A stretch of 64,000 nt of DNA, from the NCBI RefSeq assembly GCF_025833875.1, contig NZ_JAOYOD010000001.1, forward strand, positions 4,402,001 through 4,466,000. Direction: 5' to 3'. Of this stretch, positions 52,538 through 61,250 are shown in pieces. Within the stretch, counting starts at the first letter, position 1. Every line of letters begins with the position of its first letter. The DNA comes from Reichenbachiella ulvae. GTDB lineage: Bacteria; Bacteroidota; Bacteroidia; Cytophagales; Cyclobacteriaceae. Below the pieces are notes generated by a model, which was given only the letters and a program-made list of their open reading frames with translations, made no database searches and had not been told where the DNA came from. A program made the translations under genes and the position numbers.

Positions 52538-54928
52538 GTGGTGAATTTTAAGAATTATCATACTGCACCTCATTCACCTACCGATGGACCACAAGAGAGT
52601 AGTGATCCTCTAAGTAGCATTGATTTTGAGAAACTCCAAAATGTGTTTTTGAATAACATCATTTGGGTGGTTCTGATTATCTTTTTGATCAATGCGGGTT
52701 CTTATTTGTACATCCGATATACAAAGCCCCTTTATAATTCAGAATCCATACTTAAGCTGGACATAAAGAGTGAAGCAGGGATTTTGGGAATTCAAAATCC
52801 TCTAGAAAATGACATTAAAGGACTGGCTGGTGAAATAGAAATCCTGAAATCACGGCTTTTTGCCAGCAAGGTGGTGGATGCGGTAGGAATGGAAGTGTCC
52901 TATTATCATCCTGGCAGAAGTCATTTGTATGATGAACGATATGGCAATAGCCCTTTCAAGGTAGATTTTGAAATATTAGAACCAGGAATTCGAGACAGAG
53001 CGCTTAATATTGAAATTCAGAATGATAAAAGTTTTGTACTTGATTTTGATTATTTGGGGATCAACTATAGAAAAAAGTGCAATTTCAATGATACCATAGC
53101 ATTCAGCTTTGTTAAGCTATATTTTTCAAAAACTAAATATTTTGAGGAGCAGAAAAATCTGGTTGACTTTTACTTTGTTCTGAATAGTAGAGAAGCATTG
53201 ATTGACTATTTTCAGAATCATATAGAAGTAGAACCTGTCAATTTCAATGCTAACACGATCAAGGTATCACTGACTGATTATAATCAGGTTAAGGCCAAAA
53301 GTTTAGTACAGGCGATAGACACCATTTATCTTAATTATACCAAGTCTGCCAAGAATCAGGCGGTTGAGCAAAAGATTGCATTTCTCCAGAATCAGATGGA
53401 CAAGACGCAAAAGGATTTGGAGGCTTTCGAACAGTATTTTGAGCGTTTTACCATTCAGAATCGAACAACGGATCTGTCCCAAGATCTGAATTATACGATC
53501 AAGATTCTGAATCAATTGGATTCGCAAAGGTTCAACATACAAAATCAAATTGGCGTAGTAGATCTCGCTATCAAGCAGCTCAAAGCTGATCGAACGATCA
53601 ATATGATTGAGCTACCAAAACCAATGGTACAGGTGATCGAGGATTACAATGAGCTGAAGGATGAAAGAGCTCTGAAATTGGAGAGTTACAATGAAAACAC
53701 GCAGATAATCCAACGGTTGAACAGCCAAATCGAAATAGCCAAATCATCTGCTTTGGATCAATTGTCAGCCATGAAGGAGAACCTGGCGGAAAGCCAAGTT
53801 GAGGTTAGTAAAAAGCGAAGAACCTTGGAAAGTAGTTTTGCTCAACTTCCATCGATGGGTACCTCATTCAACAAAAACCGAAGGCTCTATTCTTTGCAGG
53901 AAGAATTTTACTTTTCTCTCATAGAGAGTAAAATAGAATTGGAAATTGCTCGAGCCGGTACAGTTACGAATTTTGTGATATTGTCTCCAGCATCTAGTCC
54001 ATCAGCCCCTGTTGAACCCAAGAAAATGCTTGTCTATGGCGCCAGTGCTGTGGCTAGTTTGTTGTTTTCTTTTCTTTTCATTGCTGTTTCTTATTTACTG
54101 GACGATAAGATTTCTAATTCAAAAGAATTAGAGAGGCTATTAATTGCACCTCTACTGGGTGTTGTTCCTAAGTTTGTATCAGAGAAACTGCAAGTATCTA
54201 GTTTAGTTGTTTCTCGAAATCCTAAATCCTCTATCAGTGAGGCCTTGCGTTCCATCCGTACCAATATGGAGTTTATGAATACAGGTAATGGTCGGAAATT
54301 GATTTCAATTACCTCAACAGTGAGTGGCGAAGGAAAAACATTCGTGGCAGTGAACTTGGGCGCTATTTTTGCCTACACTGGACTGAAGGTAGTGGTGGTT
54401 GATTTGGACATGAGGAAACCAAAAGTCCACTTGGCATTCAATTCTGAGGCTGAGAATAGGGGGGTTAGCACGATCTTAATCAACAAGGATTCGGTGAAGG
54501 ATTGTTTGAAAAAGACTGAGGTTGAAAACCTTTCTTTTATTGGTGCAGGCCCTACCCCTCCGAACCCTTCGGAGCTGATCTTGGGTGAAAATTTTGATAA
54601 AATGCTGGAAGAGCTGAAGCAGGAATTTGACATTGTCATGTTGGACACACCTCCTGTTGGTTTGGTTACAGATGGTATTTTGGTCATGAAAAAATGTGAC
54701 CTTCCAGTCTATGTAGTGAGATCGGATTATTCTAAAAAGTCCTACCTTAAATCCATACATCGATTGATCAAAAGCAATGGGTTTGACAACCTTTCGGTCA
54801 TATTCAATGCGGCCAGTAGCAAGGGTAGCTATGGCTATGGTTACGGCTATGGAAAGGGTTCGGGCTACTATGAAGAAGCCAGTCAGAGCTCTTCCAAATT
54901 GAAAAGAATATTTTCTAAGAAGTCCTGA
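52538..54928 (+). CDS. Wzc-like polysaccharide co-polymerase / BY-kinase
   Basis: A 796-residue inner-membrane tyrosine autokinase. Two membrane helices (about 38-60 and 497-520) flank a periplasmic Wzz-type domain with long coiled coil (residues about 260-440). The cytoplasmic kinase has Walker A VSGEGKT (near 594), A' VVDLDMRKPK and B MLDTPPVG, and ends in a Tyr-rich tail YGYGYGYGKGSGYYEEA that is the autophosphorylation site. It begins with tandem GTG codons at 52538. The phosphatase gene starts on its last base (overlap TGATG). It controls export and chain length of the polysaccharide. Confidence 0.95.
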   Translation: MVNFKNYHTAPHSPTDGPQESSDPLSSIDFEKLQNVFLNNIIWVVLIIFLINAGSYLYIRYTKPLYNSESILKLDIKSEAGILGIQNPLENDIKGLAGEIEILKSRLFASKVVDAVGMEVSYYHPGRSHLYDERYGNSPFKVDFEILEPGIRDRALNIEIQNDKSFVLDFDYLGINYRKKCNFNDTIAFSFVKLYFSKTKYFEEQKNLVDFYFVLNSREALIDYFQNHIEVEPVNFNANTIKVSLTDYNQVKAKSLVQAIDTIYLNYTKSAKNQAVEQKIAFLQNQMDKTQKDLEAFEQYFERFTIQNRTTDLSQDLNYTIKILNQLDSQRFNIQNQIGVVDLAIKQLKADRTINMIELPKPMVQVIEDYNELKDERALKLESYNENTQIIQRLNSQIEIAKSSALDQLSAMKENLAESQVEVSKKRRTLESSFAQLPSMGTSFNKNRRLYSLQEEFYFSLIESKIELEIARAGTVTNFVILSPASSPSAPVEPKKMLVYGASAVASLLFSFLFIAVSYLLDDKISNSKELERLLIAPLLGVVPKFVSEKLQVSSLVVSRNPKSSISEALRSIRTNMEFMNTGNGRKLISITSTVSGEGKTFVAVNLGAIFAYTGLKVVVVDLDMRKPKVHLAFNSEAENRGVSTILINKDSVKDCLKKTEVENLSFIGAGPTPPNPSELILGENFDKMLEELKQEFDIVMLDTPPVGLVTDGILVMKKCDLPVYVVRSDYSKKSYLKSIHRLIKSNGFDNLSVIFNAASSKGSYGYGYGYGKGSGYYEEASQSSSKLKRIFSKKS

Positions 54929-55647
54929 TGTTTGGCTTAATCCATCGACAGAAAAATCTTCCGTATACTACAGATGTCCATTCGCATCTTATCCCTGGTA
55001 TCGACGATGGAGTGAAAAGCTGGGAAGAGTCTTTGAGTATTCTGGCCGAGTTGAAAGAACTAGGGATTAAAAAAGCCATCACGACTCCACATATTATTTC
55101 TGACTATTACCCCAATTCTCCAGAGCTCATCAGAGAAAAAGTTGAAGTGCTAAATGCCAAAATAAAAGAGCAAAATATGGACCTGTCGGTCGAGGCTGGG
55201 GCAGAGTACTTTGTGGATGACTGGTTTGTAAAGCAAGTCGAATCTGGTGCTGAATTATTGAGTTTTGGTGGGAAGTATATTTTAGTGGAAACGGGCTTTA
55301 TCAATAAACCCATGTATCTGGAGGAGGTGTTCTTTAAATTGAAGGCTCGGGGTCTTGAACCTATATTGGCTCATCCAGAGCGCTATGATTATGTGCAAGA
55401 GGATATTCGAATTTTGGAGAGGTTTAGAGACATGGGGGTGAGACTTCAAGTCAATGCTTCATCCTTTACAGGACATTACTCCCCTCTCGCTAAAAAGACA
55501 GCGGAGGCGATGGTTAAAAAAGGATGGGTAGATATGATAGGGTCGGATGTTCATCACATGAGGCATGTCGAATTATTGAAAAAAGCTTCAAAAACGAAAT
55601 ATTTTAAGAAACTCGGGCAACTACCACTGCTCAATCAAACATTATAG
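54928..55647 (+). CDS. PHP-type tyrosine phosphatase (CpsB/YwqE-like)
   Basis: A 239-residue PHP-superfamily metallophosphatase: DVHSHLIPGIDDG, ITTPHII, EAGAEYFVD, LAHPERYDYV and IGSDVHHM supply the metal ligands. Its gene is coupled to the Wzc-like kinase by the 1-bp overlap. It should dephosphorylate the Tyr tail of that kinase in the cytoplasm, resetting export. Confidence 0.94.
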   Translation: MFGLIHRQKNLPYTTDVHSHLIPGIDDGVKSWEESLSILAELKELGIKKAITTPHIISDYYPNSPELIREKVEVLNAKIKEQNMDLSVEAGAEYFVDDWFVKQVESGAELLSFGGKYILVETGFINKPMYLEEVFFKLKARGLEPILAHPERYDYVQEDIRILERFRDMGVRLQVNASSFTGHYSPLAKKTAEAMVKKGWVDMIGSDVHHMRHVELLKKASKTKYFKKLGQLPLLNQTL

Positions 55648-55698
55648 ACGCAGGGCTGAGATATCATGTGCGTAAACCTTATAATTTCAAAATTAATC

Positions 55699-55706
55699 TA
55701 TCTTTG
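55699..55706 (+). promoter_or_regulatory. Bacteroidota -7 box before the outer-membrane protein gene
   Basis: TATCTTTG is an exact TAnnTTTG match, 34 bp before the ATG at 55741. The -33 element is weak, so use is uncertain. Confidence 0.45.
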
Positions 55707-55740
55707 CCAGTCGAAAAATAACAGGCTTTAATTCAAGCAA

Positions 55741-56463
55741 ATGAAGAACAAAATCACAATCTTGTTGGGTATAGTTACGATGCTCCTAACGATCAATTTC
55801 AATGCATCGGCACAGTTAAGTGAGGAAGTAGTGAAACGCACTCCAGAATTGCCTGGAGAGCTGATGATTGATTTTGGGTTCAATCTTTTGACCAATAAGC
55901 CTTCGCACTGGGATCAGACACATTGGTTTAGATCAAAGTCTTTTGCAGTGTACTTTGTGCATCCACTAGATGTAACCGAAAAATTAGAAGTAAGACCAGC
56001 TATAGGTATGAGCTTCGATAAAATAGGATCTAAGAATGCCAATTTTTATGCTATTGATCCGGACAATCCTGTGGTATTAATACCAGAAAATGCAGATGTA
56101 ATCAAAGCTCAAGTGGCTATATCGAATATTGAAATTCCAATAGAGATTCGTTACAATTTTTCTGGTAATTCAGATAGAACTTCTCCTTTTATCGGCTTGG
56201 GGCCTGTTGCGGCCTTTACCTATGAAACCAAGCTCAAGGTAAAATATGAGGATGGAGGAGAAAAGTATAAGGTCAAATCAAAAGGTGATGCTGATTTCTT
56301 AGACACCCCAAAATTCAGACTTGGGGCTCATGCTCGATTGGGTTGGGGTCAATTTGCCTTCTTCTACAAATACTATTTTAACCCAGTCTTTAAGGACAGT
56401 GGGTTTGACGGTACGGGCGAGACTATGATGTCTACTGTAGGGATTTCAATTACCGGTCTTTAA
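55741..56463 (+). CDS. Outer-membrane beta-barrel protein
   Basis: A 240-residue exported protein with a signal peptide ending NASAQ. The rest has repeated beta-strand pattern (LMIDFGFNLLTNKP, KSFAVYFVHPLDV, RLGAHARLGWGQFAFFYKYYF, TVGISITGL) typical of small outer-membrane barrels (PorT-like or OmpW-like pattern). It ends on a strand with hydrophobic final residue. I cannot name the family. It follows the polysaccharide block but has its own TATCTTTG promoter. Its stop overlaps that of the convergent PAP2 gene by 4 bp. Confidence 0.75.
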   Translation: MKNKITILLGIVTMLLTINFNASAQLSEEVVKRTPELPGELMIDFGFNLLTNKPSHWDQTHWFRSKSFAVYFVHPLDVTEKLEVRPAIGMSFDKIGSKNANFYAIDPDNPVVLIPENADVIKAQVAISNIEIPIEIRYNFSGNSDRTSPFIGLGPVAAFTYETKLKVKYEDGGEKYKVKSKGDADFLDTPKFRLGAHARLGWGQFAFFYKYYFNPVFKDSGFDGTGETMMSTVGISITGL

Positions 56464-57068
56464 GCAAACCAATACAAAGCTGAGAAACAGGTAGTCAACC
56501 CAATAAGGCTACCTGCTAATATTTCCACAGGTCGATGAGCATTCAGGTGTAGCCTGGCTGCCATCACGCATCCAGCAAGGACAACCAATACAATAAAAGG
56601 GTAAAGGAGGTCGCTACCGGGATTTTTCCAGCATAGGCAAAGTAGGTATCCACACACTCCGCTCATACCTGCTGCATGAATACTGATCTTGAAAACCGAA
56701 GTAATAACCGTCAAAATTACAATCAAAAGTGTTGTTGATACAAATACGACGGTGACCAACTCATTGACTCCTACTTTGAAAATAAATAAGTAGGTTGTCA
56801 TCCCATAAAAAAGAGTAATAAAGACAAAGGGGACAATTCTTTCTTCACGGTTTTCCATCTTTAGACTGCTGATCGATCCTGATACTCTCAGTATGGAGAT
56901 ACTGATGATAGGGATGATAAAAGTAGTGATGAAAAGGAACGGTAAAGAGATCCAGGAAAGTGGTAGAATCAATTCAGGACTGAATGCATACAAGACTAAA
57001 AACGTGAATGTAGGCATCAACAATGGATGAAAAACGTGGGATATGATTTGGCTGATTTTGTCTCCCAC
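56460..57068 (-). CDS. PAP2-like membrane phosphatase
   Basis: A 202-residue protein with about six membrane helices. The PAP2-type signature is partly visible: ISIHAAGMSG resembles the SxHxxG segment, and AARLHLNAHRPVEILAGSLIG matches the RxxxxxHxxxDxxxG segment with Glu in place of Asp. Substrates of related proteins include undecaprenyl pyrophosphate and phosphatidic acid. It starts with GTG at 57068, on the last base of the rpoN stop (TAGTG), so it is translationally coupled to rpoN. Confidence 0.78.
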   Translation of the reverse strand: MGDKISQIISHVFHPLLMPTFTFLVLYAFSPELILPLSWISLPFLFITTFIIPIISISILRVSGSISSLKMENREERIVPFVFITLFYGMTTYLFIFKVGVNELVTVVFVSTTLLIVILTVITSVFKISIHAAGMSGVCGYLLCLCWKNPGSDLLYPFIVLVVLAGCVMAARLHLNAHRPVEILAGSLIGLTTCFSALYWFA

Positions 57069-58510
57069 TACAGTTCTTTGCGTAAACGTGCTACTGGCAA
57101 ATTCATTTGTTCTCTGTACTTGGCTACCGTACGTCGAGCGATGCTATATCCTTCTGCTTTCAAAAGTTTCTCCAGCTTGTCATCAGACAGTGGTTTGGCT
57201 TTGTCTTCTTCTTCGATGAATTTTTTCAGCTTTTGCTTCACCTCCCTACTACTGACATCCTCTCCCGAATCAGTAGCAATGCCTTCAGAAAAGAAATATT
57301 TCAATGGGAAAATGCCAAATTCAGTCTGAATAGATTTGCTATTGGCTACCCTGGAGATAGTTGAGATATCCATGCCTATGATTTCGGCAATATCCTTCAA
57401 AATCATGGGCTTCAACTTTGATTCGTCCCCATCCAAAAAGAAATCGTACTGATACTTTATGATCGCATTCATAGTATTCAGCAAAGTTTGCTGTCTTTGT
57501 TTGACTGCATCAATAAACCATTTAGCGGCATCTAGTTTTTGTTTGACAAATGATACCGTTTCTTTTAGCTTCTTGTCTTTTTTATCACTCTTTTGGTAGG
57601 ATTGAAACATATCCGCATATGAGCGACTGACTTTTAACTCTGGTGCATTCTTAGAATTGAGAGTCAATTCCAGTTTGCCATCATTATTGGTCAGGATGAA
57701 GTCGGGAAGTAGATACTGAATACGAACCAGACTATCAGAGCTACCTCCTGGTTTGGGATTGAGTCTGGTGATGGTCTGAACAGCGTCTTTTAGTTGTTCG
57801 CTACTTATACCCAATTTCTTTTCTATTTTGTCATAGTGCTTTTTGGTGAACTCGTCGAAGCACTGACTTACTATCTTGAGCGCAAGGTCGATTTCTTCTC
57901 CATGTACTTCTTTTTTCTCCAACTGGATCTGAAGGCATTCTTGCAAAGATCTAGCGGCAATACCAGCAGGATCGAAAGTTTGTATTTTTCTGAGTATTTC
58001 TTCCAGCTCGTCGAGCGTGGTATCTATATTTTGAGAAAATGCCAAATCATTCATGATGGCTTCCAAATCACGTCGAATGTAGCCATCCGATTCTATACTG
58101 CCAATCAGTTGTTTGCCGATGATCTCTTGTGTTTCGTCTAACTTCAGAAACCCAAGTTGAACGATCAGCTGTTCTTGCAGTGAGCTGCCAGATGAGATGG
58201 GCATCTCCCTATCCTCTTCCGGATAGTTGCCATCCCCTTGCATTTTGTATCCCGCATAATCGTCCTCTTGCAGATAGTCATCTACATTCAGCTCATCATT
58301 GCTGGTGTCATTATCGTCTGCGGTATCCTGCTCCGTGCTGCGGCTGTCCTCTTCTTCTTCTCTGCCTTCTTCGAGAGCAGGGTTTACTTCCAGTTCTTCT
58401 TTTATTCTTGCTTCTAACTCAGCAGTAGGCACCTGCAGCAACTTGATGAATTGGATCTGCTGAGGGGATAACTTTTGTCCGAGGGATTGAATTAATCCGA
58501 GCTTTTGCAT
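57068..58510 (-). CDS. rpoN: RNA polymerase sigma-54 factor
   Basis: A 480-residue sigma-54. Region I is LGQKLSPQQIQFIKLLQ, then an acidic region II (about residues 47-110), the core-binding and -12 recognition domains (DIAEIIGMDISTISRVANSKSIQ), and the C-terminal RpoN box RRTVAKYREQMN (ARRTVAKYRE in the canonical form). It needs bacterial enhancer-binding ATPases; none is in the window. A TAAATTTG promoter core lies 26 bp upstream. Confidence 0.97.
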   Translation of the reverse strand: MQKLGLIQSLGQKLSPQQIQFIKLLQVPTAELEARIKEELEVNPALEEGREEEEDSRSTEQDTADDNDTSNDELNVDDYLQEDDYAGYKMQGDGNYPEEDREMPISSGSSLQEQLIVQLGFLKLDETQEIIGKQLIGSIESDGYIRRDLEAIMNDLAFSQNIDTTLDELEEILRKIQTFDPAGIAARSLQECLQIQLEKKEVHGEEIDLALKIVSQCFDEFTKKHYDKIEKKLGISSEQLKDAVQTITRLNPKPGGSSDSLVRIQYLLPDFILTNNDGKLELTLNSKNAPELKVSRSYADMFQSYQKSDKKDKKLKETVSFVKQKLDAAKWFIDAVKQRQQTLLNTMNAIIKYQYDFFLDGDESKLKPMILKDIAEIIGMDISTISRVANSKSIQTEFGIFPLKYFFSEGIATDSGEDVSSREVKQKLKKFIEEEDKAKPLSDDKLEKLLKAEGYSIARRTVAKYREQMNLPVARLRKEL

Positions 58511-58536
58511 GAAGAAGTTTCTTTAATTAGTTCAAC

Positions 58537-58544
58537 CAAATTTA
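58537..58544 (-). promoter_or_regulatory. Bacteroidota -7 box for rpoN
   Basis: Reads TAAATTTG on the minus strand, an exact TAnnTTTG match, 26 bp before the rpoN ATG. A strong -33 element is not seen. Confidence 0.45.
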
Positions 58545-58629
58545 TTCTATTCTCCTAATATATATCGAAGAATGGAAAGTAGTATTTTTTTTGCTTAGCG
58601 ATAATGATGCCAAAAACGATTGACAAGCC

Positions 58630-59541
58630 TTATTGTTCGGCAAGAATCTGAACCTGCTGATCCAGGATTTTGATTCCTTCCTCAAAACTAACTGGTTCAT
58701 ATCCTAGCTCAGTTCTGGCTTTATCAAGGATGAATCCGGTCTTGGGAGGTCTTTTAGCGGTCTGAGAAAAGGTGCTGCCATCGACTTTCGTAATCAGAGA
58801 TTTATCCAGATTAAAAAAATCGCAGGTTTTCATGGCCATGTCATAGGGCGTCAATAGATCTTTGCCAGAAATATTGAAGATTCCTTTTTTCTGATGGACA
58901 GCGCTAAGGTAGCAGCCCATAGCCAGATCTTCAGCCAGGGTTGGTGTGCGCCATTGATCATCCACGATTTTTAATTCTTTACCTTCTTCCAGACTTTTCT
59001 TAACCCAAAGAATAATGTTGGAACGACTCATGCCTGGGGTAATGCCATATACAAGTACCGTACGTAGAATGGACCAATTGATGTCACTCGATTGAACTAC
59101 CCGTTCAGCGTCTAGTTTGCTTTGGCCATAGAAACTAACTGGATTGGCCATGTCTGTTTCCTTGTATGGACCCGCCTCTCCGTCGAATATGAAATCAGTT
59201 GATAAGTGAACTAAAAATGCATCTGTAGCCTTACAAGCCTCAACTAAATATTTTACAGCTTCGACATTGAGCTGCCTGCAGGCTTCTTGTTCTGTTTCGC
59301 ATTGATCCACATTCGTCATTGCTGCTGTATTGACTACCACATCGGGTTGATGCTGAGTCACTACATCCAAAACCTGTTGACGATTACAGATGTCCATTTG
59401 CGCATAAGTGAAATCTCCAGTTAGGTAATCTAATCTGCTTTCCCCATGTGAGGTAGCGACGATTTGCTCCCCTTTTTTTAGCAGTAATTGTACGAGTTTT
59501 TGACCTAGCAATCCATTGGCACCCGTGATTAAAATTTTCAT
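58630..59541 (-). CDS. RmlD-like NAD(P)-dependent sugar-nucleotide reductase
   Basis: A 303-residue extended SDR: GANGLLGQKLVQLL nucleotide loop, TAAMTNVDQCE, STDFIFDGEAGPY and YGQSKLDAE with the catalytic Tyr and Lys. The closest named family is dTDP-4-dehydrorhamnose reductase (RmlD), which completes dTDP-rhamnose, but RmlABC are not in the window, so the substrate may be different. Confidence 0.86.
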   Translation of the reverse strand: MKILITGANGLLGQKLVQLLLKKGEQIVATSHGESRLDYLTGDFTYAQMDICNRQQVLDVVTQHQPDVVVNTAAMTNVDQCETEQEACRQLNVEAVKYLVEACKATDAFLVHLSTDFIFDGEAGPYKETDMANPVSFYGQSKLDAERVVQSSDINWSILRTVLVYGITPGMSRSNIILWVKKSLEEGKELKIVDDQWRTPTLAEDLAMGCYLSAVHQKKGIFNISGKDLLTPYDMAMKTCDFFNLDKSLITKVDGSTFSQTAKRPPKTGFILDKARTELGYEPVSFEEGIKILDQQVQILAEQ

Positions 59542-59564
59542 GTTATAAGCTTGGTTTTGGTTAA

Positions 59565-59572
59565 TAATTTTG
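59565..59572 (+). promoter_or_regulatory. Possible -7 box for the channel gene
   Basis: TAATTTTG matches TAnnTTTG, 89 bp before the chosen ATG. A second near-match, TATCTTCG, lies closer to the gene. The region is AT-rich, so chance matches are likely. Confidence 0.3.
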
Positions 59573-59661
59573 AGGAATTTCAGAGGGTAAACTTAGATAA
59601 AAATATTTTTCTATCTTCGTCGAAATAGTCAAATCAGAACAATTAAAATCTATTGAGTCAC

Positions 59662-60408
59662 ATGCAAGAAAAAGAGCAAAACAACGGCTCCAATCTAAAG
59701 CCTAACAGTTTCCAAACCCTACTATTGTTTCTGTCCATCTATGTGGTGATAGAATTATATGTCAGTTCAGTAGTGGATTATACGGAGCAGATGGCTACTA
59801 TTTTAGAATGGATCGATTTTGTTATCTGTTTGCTCTTTCTTTATGATTTTTTTACTGGTATTTATCGCGCAGAGGATCGTTGGAAATATTTCAGGGTGCA
59901 CTGGATAGATTTAGTCTCCTCGATACCTATGGTGGGAGTGTTAAGGGCAGGAAGAGTTTTTAGAATTATTCGGATTCTTCGTGTGGTTCGTTCTGCTAAG
60001 TACATCCTTTCGTTTTTTAATCAGCGAAGTTCTTTCAATACTTTCAAAAACCTGATAATGGTAAGTGTGGTGATCATTATGATGTTCACACTGAGTTTTT
60101 ACCATCTCGAAAGAAATGCCAATCCTCATATCAATGATCTGGGAGATAGCCTTTGGTGGACTACTATTACTACAATCACCGTTGGGTTTTTGCAGGATAT
60201 TCCACCGGTCACAGTAGAAGGTAAATTTTTAAGTGTGGCATTGATTTTATTGGGCATGATTCTGTTCTCTACTCTGACAGGTACCATCACGGATTACTTT
60301 ATTGAGGATGAGGATATTCAGGAAAGCATCTATGAATTGAAGGATAAAGTAGATTCTTTGGAGGCCAAAATTGATCGGATGAACGAAAAGCTCGACAATT
60401 TGAAGTAG
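59662..60408 (+). CDS. Voltage-sensor ion channel with atypical filter
   Basis: A 248-residue six-helix channel of the voltage-gated K+ type. The S4 segment carries six Arg at every third position (RAGR, then VFRIIRILRVVR). The pore helix WWTTITT leads to the filter TVGFLQD, where K+ channels have TVGYGD, and then S6. A C-terminal coiled coil (ESIYELKDKVDSLEAKIDRM) probably assembles the tetramer. The TVG part is kept but Gly is replaced by Leu with one extra residue before Asp, so selectivity may differ. ATG at 59662 is chosen over a TTG at 59653. Confidence 0.88.
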   Translation: MQEKEQNNGSNLKPNSFQTLLLFLSIYVVIELYVSSVVDYTEQMATILEWIDFVICLLFLYDFFTGIYRAEDRWKYFRVHWIDLVSSIPMVGVLRAGRVFRIIRILRVVRSAKYILSFFNQRSSFNTFKNLIMVSVVIIMMFTLSFYHLERNANPHINDLGDSLWWTTITTITVGFLQDIPPVTVEGKFLSVALILLGMILFSTLTGTITDYFIEDEDIQESIYELKDKVDSLEAKIDRMNEKLDNLK

Positions 60409-60439
60409 ACCTTCATCTGTTTTAGTTATAAATTGTAGC

Positions 60440-61249
60440 ATGTCTCTTTGTTCTGCACATTCGTCTAAACCCACATTGCCAGAAACGGTAATTCAGAGAT
60501 ATCTGCAAAGGATCAAAAGTCCCTATGAGCGCTTGCCATCCTTGAGATACTTGCGCTTGTTGCATAGAAACCATATGATGCATGTGCCTTTCGAGAATCT
60601 GGATATTCACTTAGGCAATGAGATCATTTTGGATGCAAAAAGGGTGCTGCAAAAAGTGATAATCAAGAAAAGGGGAGGGTTTTGCTATGAGCTCAACGGC
60701 ATATTTTGCTTGCTGTTGAAGGCGATTGGTTTTGATGCGCAGCTTATTTCAGCACGGGTGTATAGTGAGGGTAACTATGGCAGAGAAATGGACCACGCAG
60801 CTATTTTGGTTCATCTGGATCATAAATCTTATCTCTGCGATGTGGGTTTTGGAGATTCTTTCCTTTCTCCAAAAGTGATGCACGTGGGAGAAGTGCAGAT
60901 GGACTACAACCTTTATTACAGGATTGATAAAAATGCAGAAGGAGATTACATCTTATCTAGATCGGAAGATTCAATCACTTTTACTGAACTATATCTTTTT
61001 ACAAAAAAGGAGCGCCAATGGATTGAATTTATAGATATGTGCCATTTTCATCAGCACAATCCCTCTTCTCATTTCACCCAAAAGAAGGTAATCACCATAG
61101 CCAAACCAGATGGCCGCCTTACTCTCTCAGATGAAAAAATGACACGAGTGCAACTGGGGCAGAAGATAGAAACACCCATTCTCAATCATGACGAGTTTCA
61201 GGTGCTTCTACACCAGCACTTTGGTATTCTATATAGAAAGAGCCGTTAG
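60440..61249 (+). CDS. Arylamine N-acetyltransferase
   Basis: A 269-residue cysteine-dependent acetyltransferase. The triad is Cys82 (RGGFCYEL), His119 (MDHAAIL) and Asp134 (CDVGFGD), all present. It transfers acetyl from acetyl-CoA to arylamines or hydrazines; the natural substrate in Bacteroidota is unclear. Its stop is 1 bp from the stop of the convergent dehydrogenase gene. Confidence 0.95.
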   Translation: MSLCSAHSSKPTLPETVIQRYLQRIKSPYERLPSLRYLRLLHRNHMMHVPFENLDIHLGNEIILDAKRVLQKVIIKKRGGFCYELNGIFCLLLKAIGFDAQLISARVYSEGNYGREMDHAAILVHLDHKSYLCDVGFGDSFLSPKVMHVGEVQMDYNLYYRIDKNAEGDYILSRSEDSITFTELYLFTKKERQWIEFIDMCHFHQHNPSSHFTQKKVITIAKPDGRLTLSDEKMTRVQLGQKIETPILNHDEFQVLLHQHFGILYRKSR

Positions 61250-61250
61250 A

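Noticed and set aside
57068-58510. Sigma-54 promoters in the window for the rpoN regulon
   Set aside because: No intergenic match to the -24/-12 TGGCAC-N5-TTGC pattern was found by eye.
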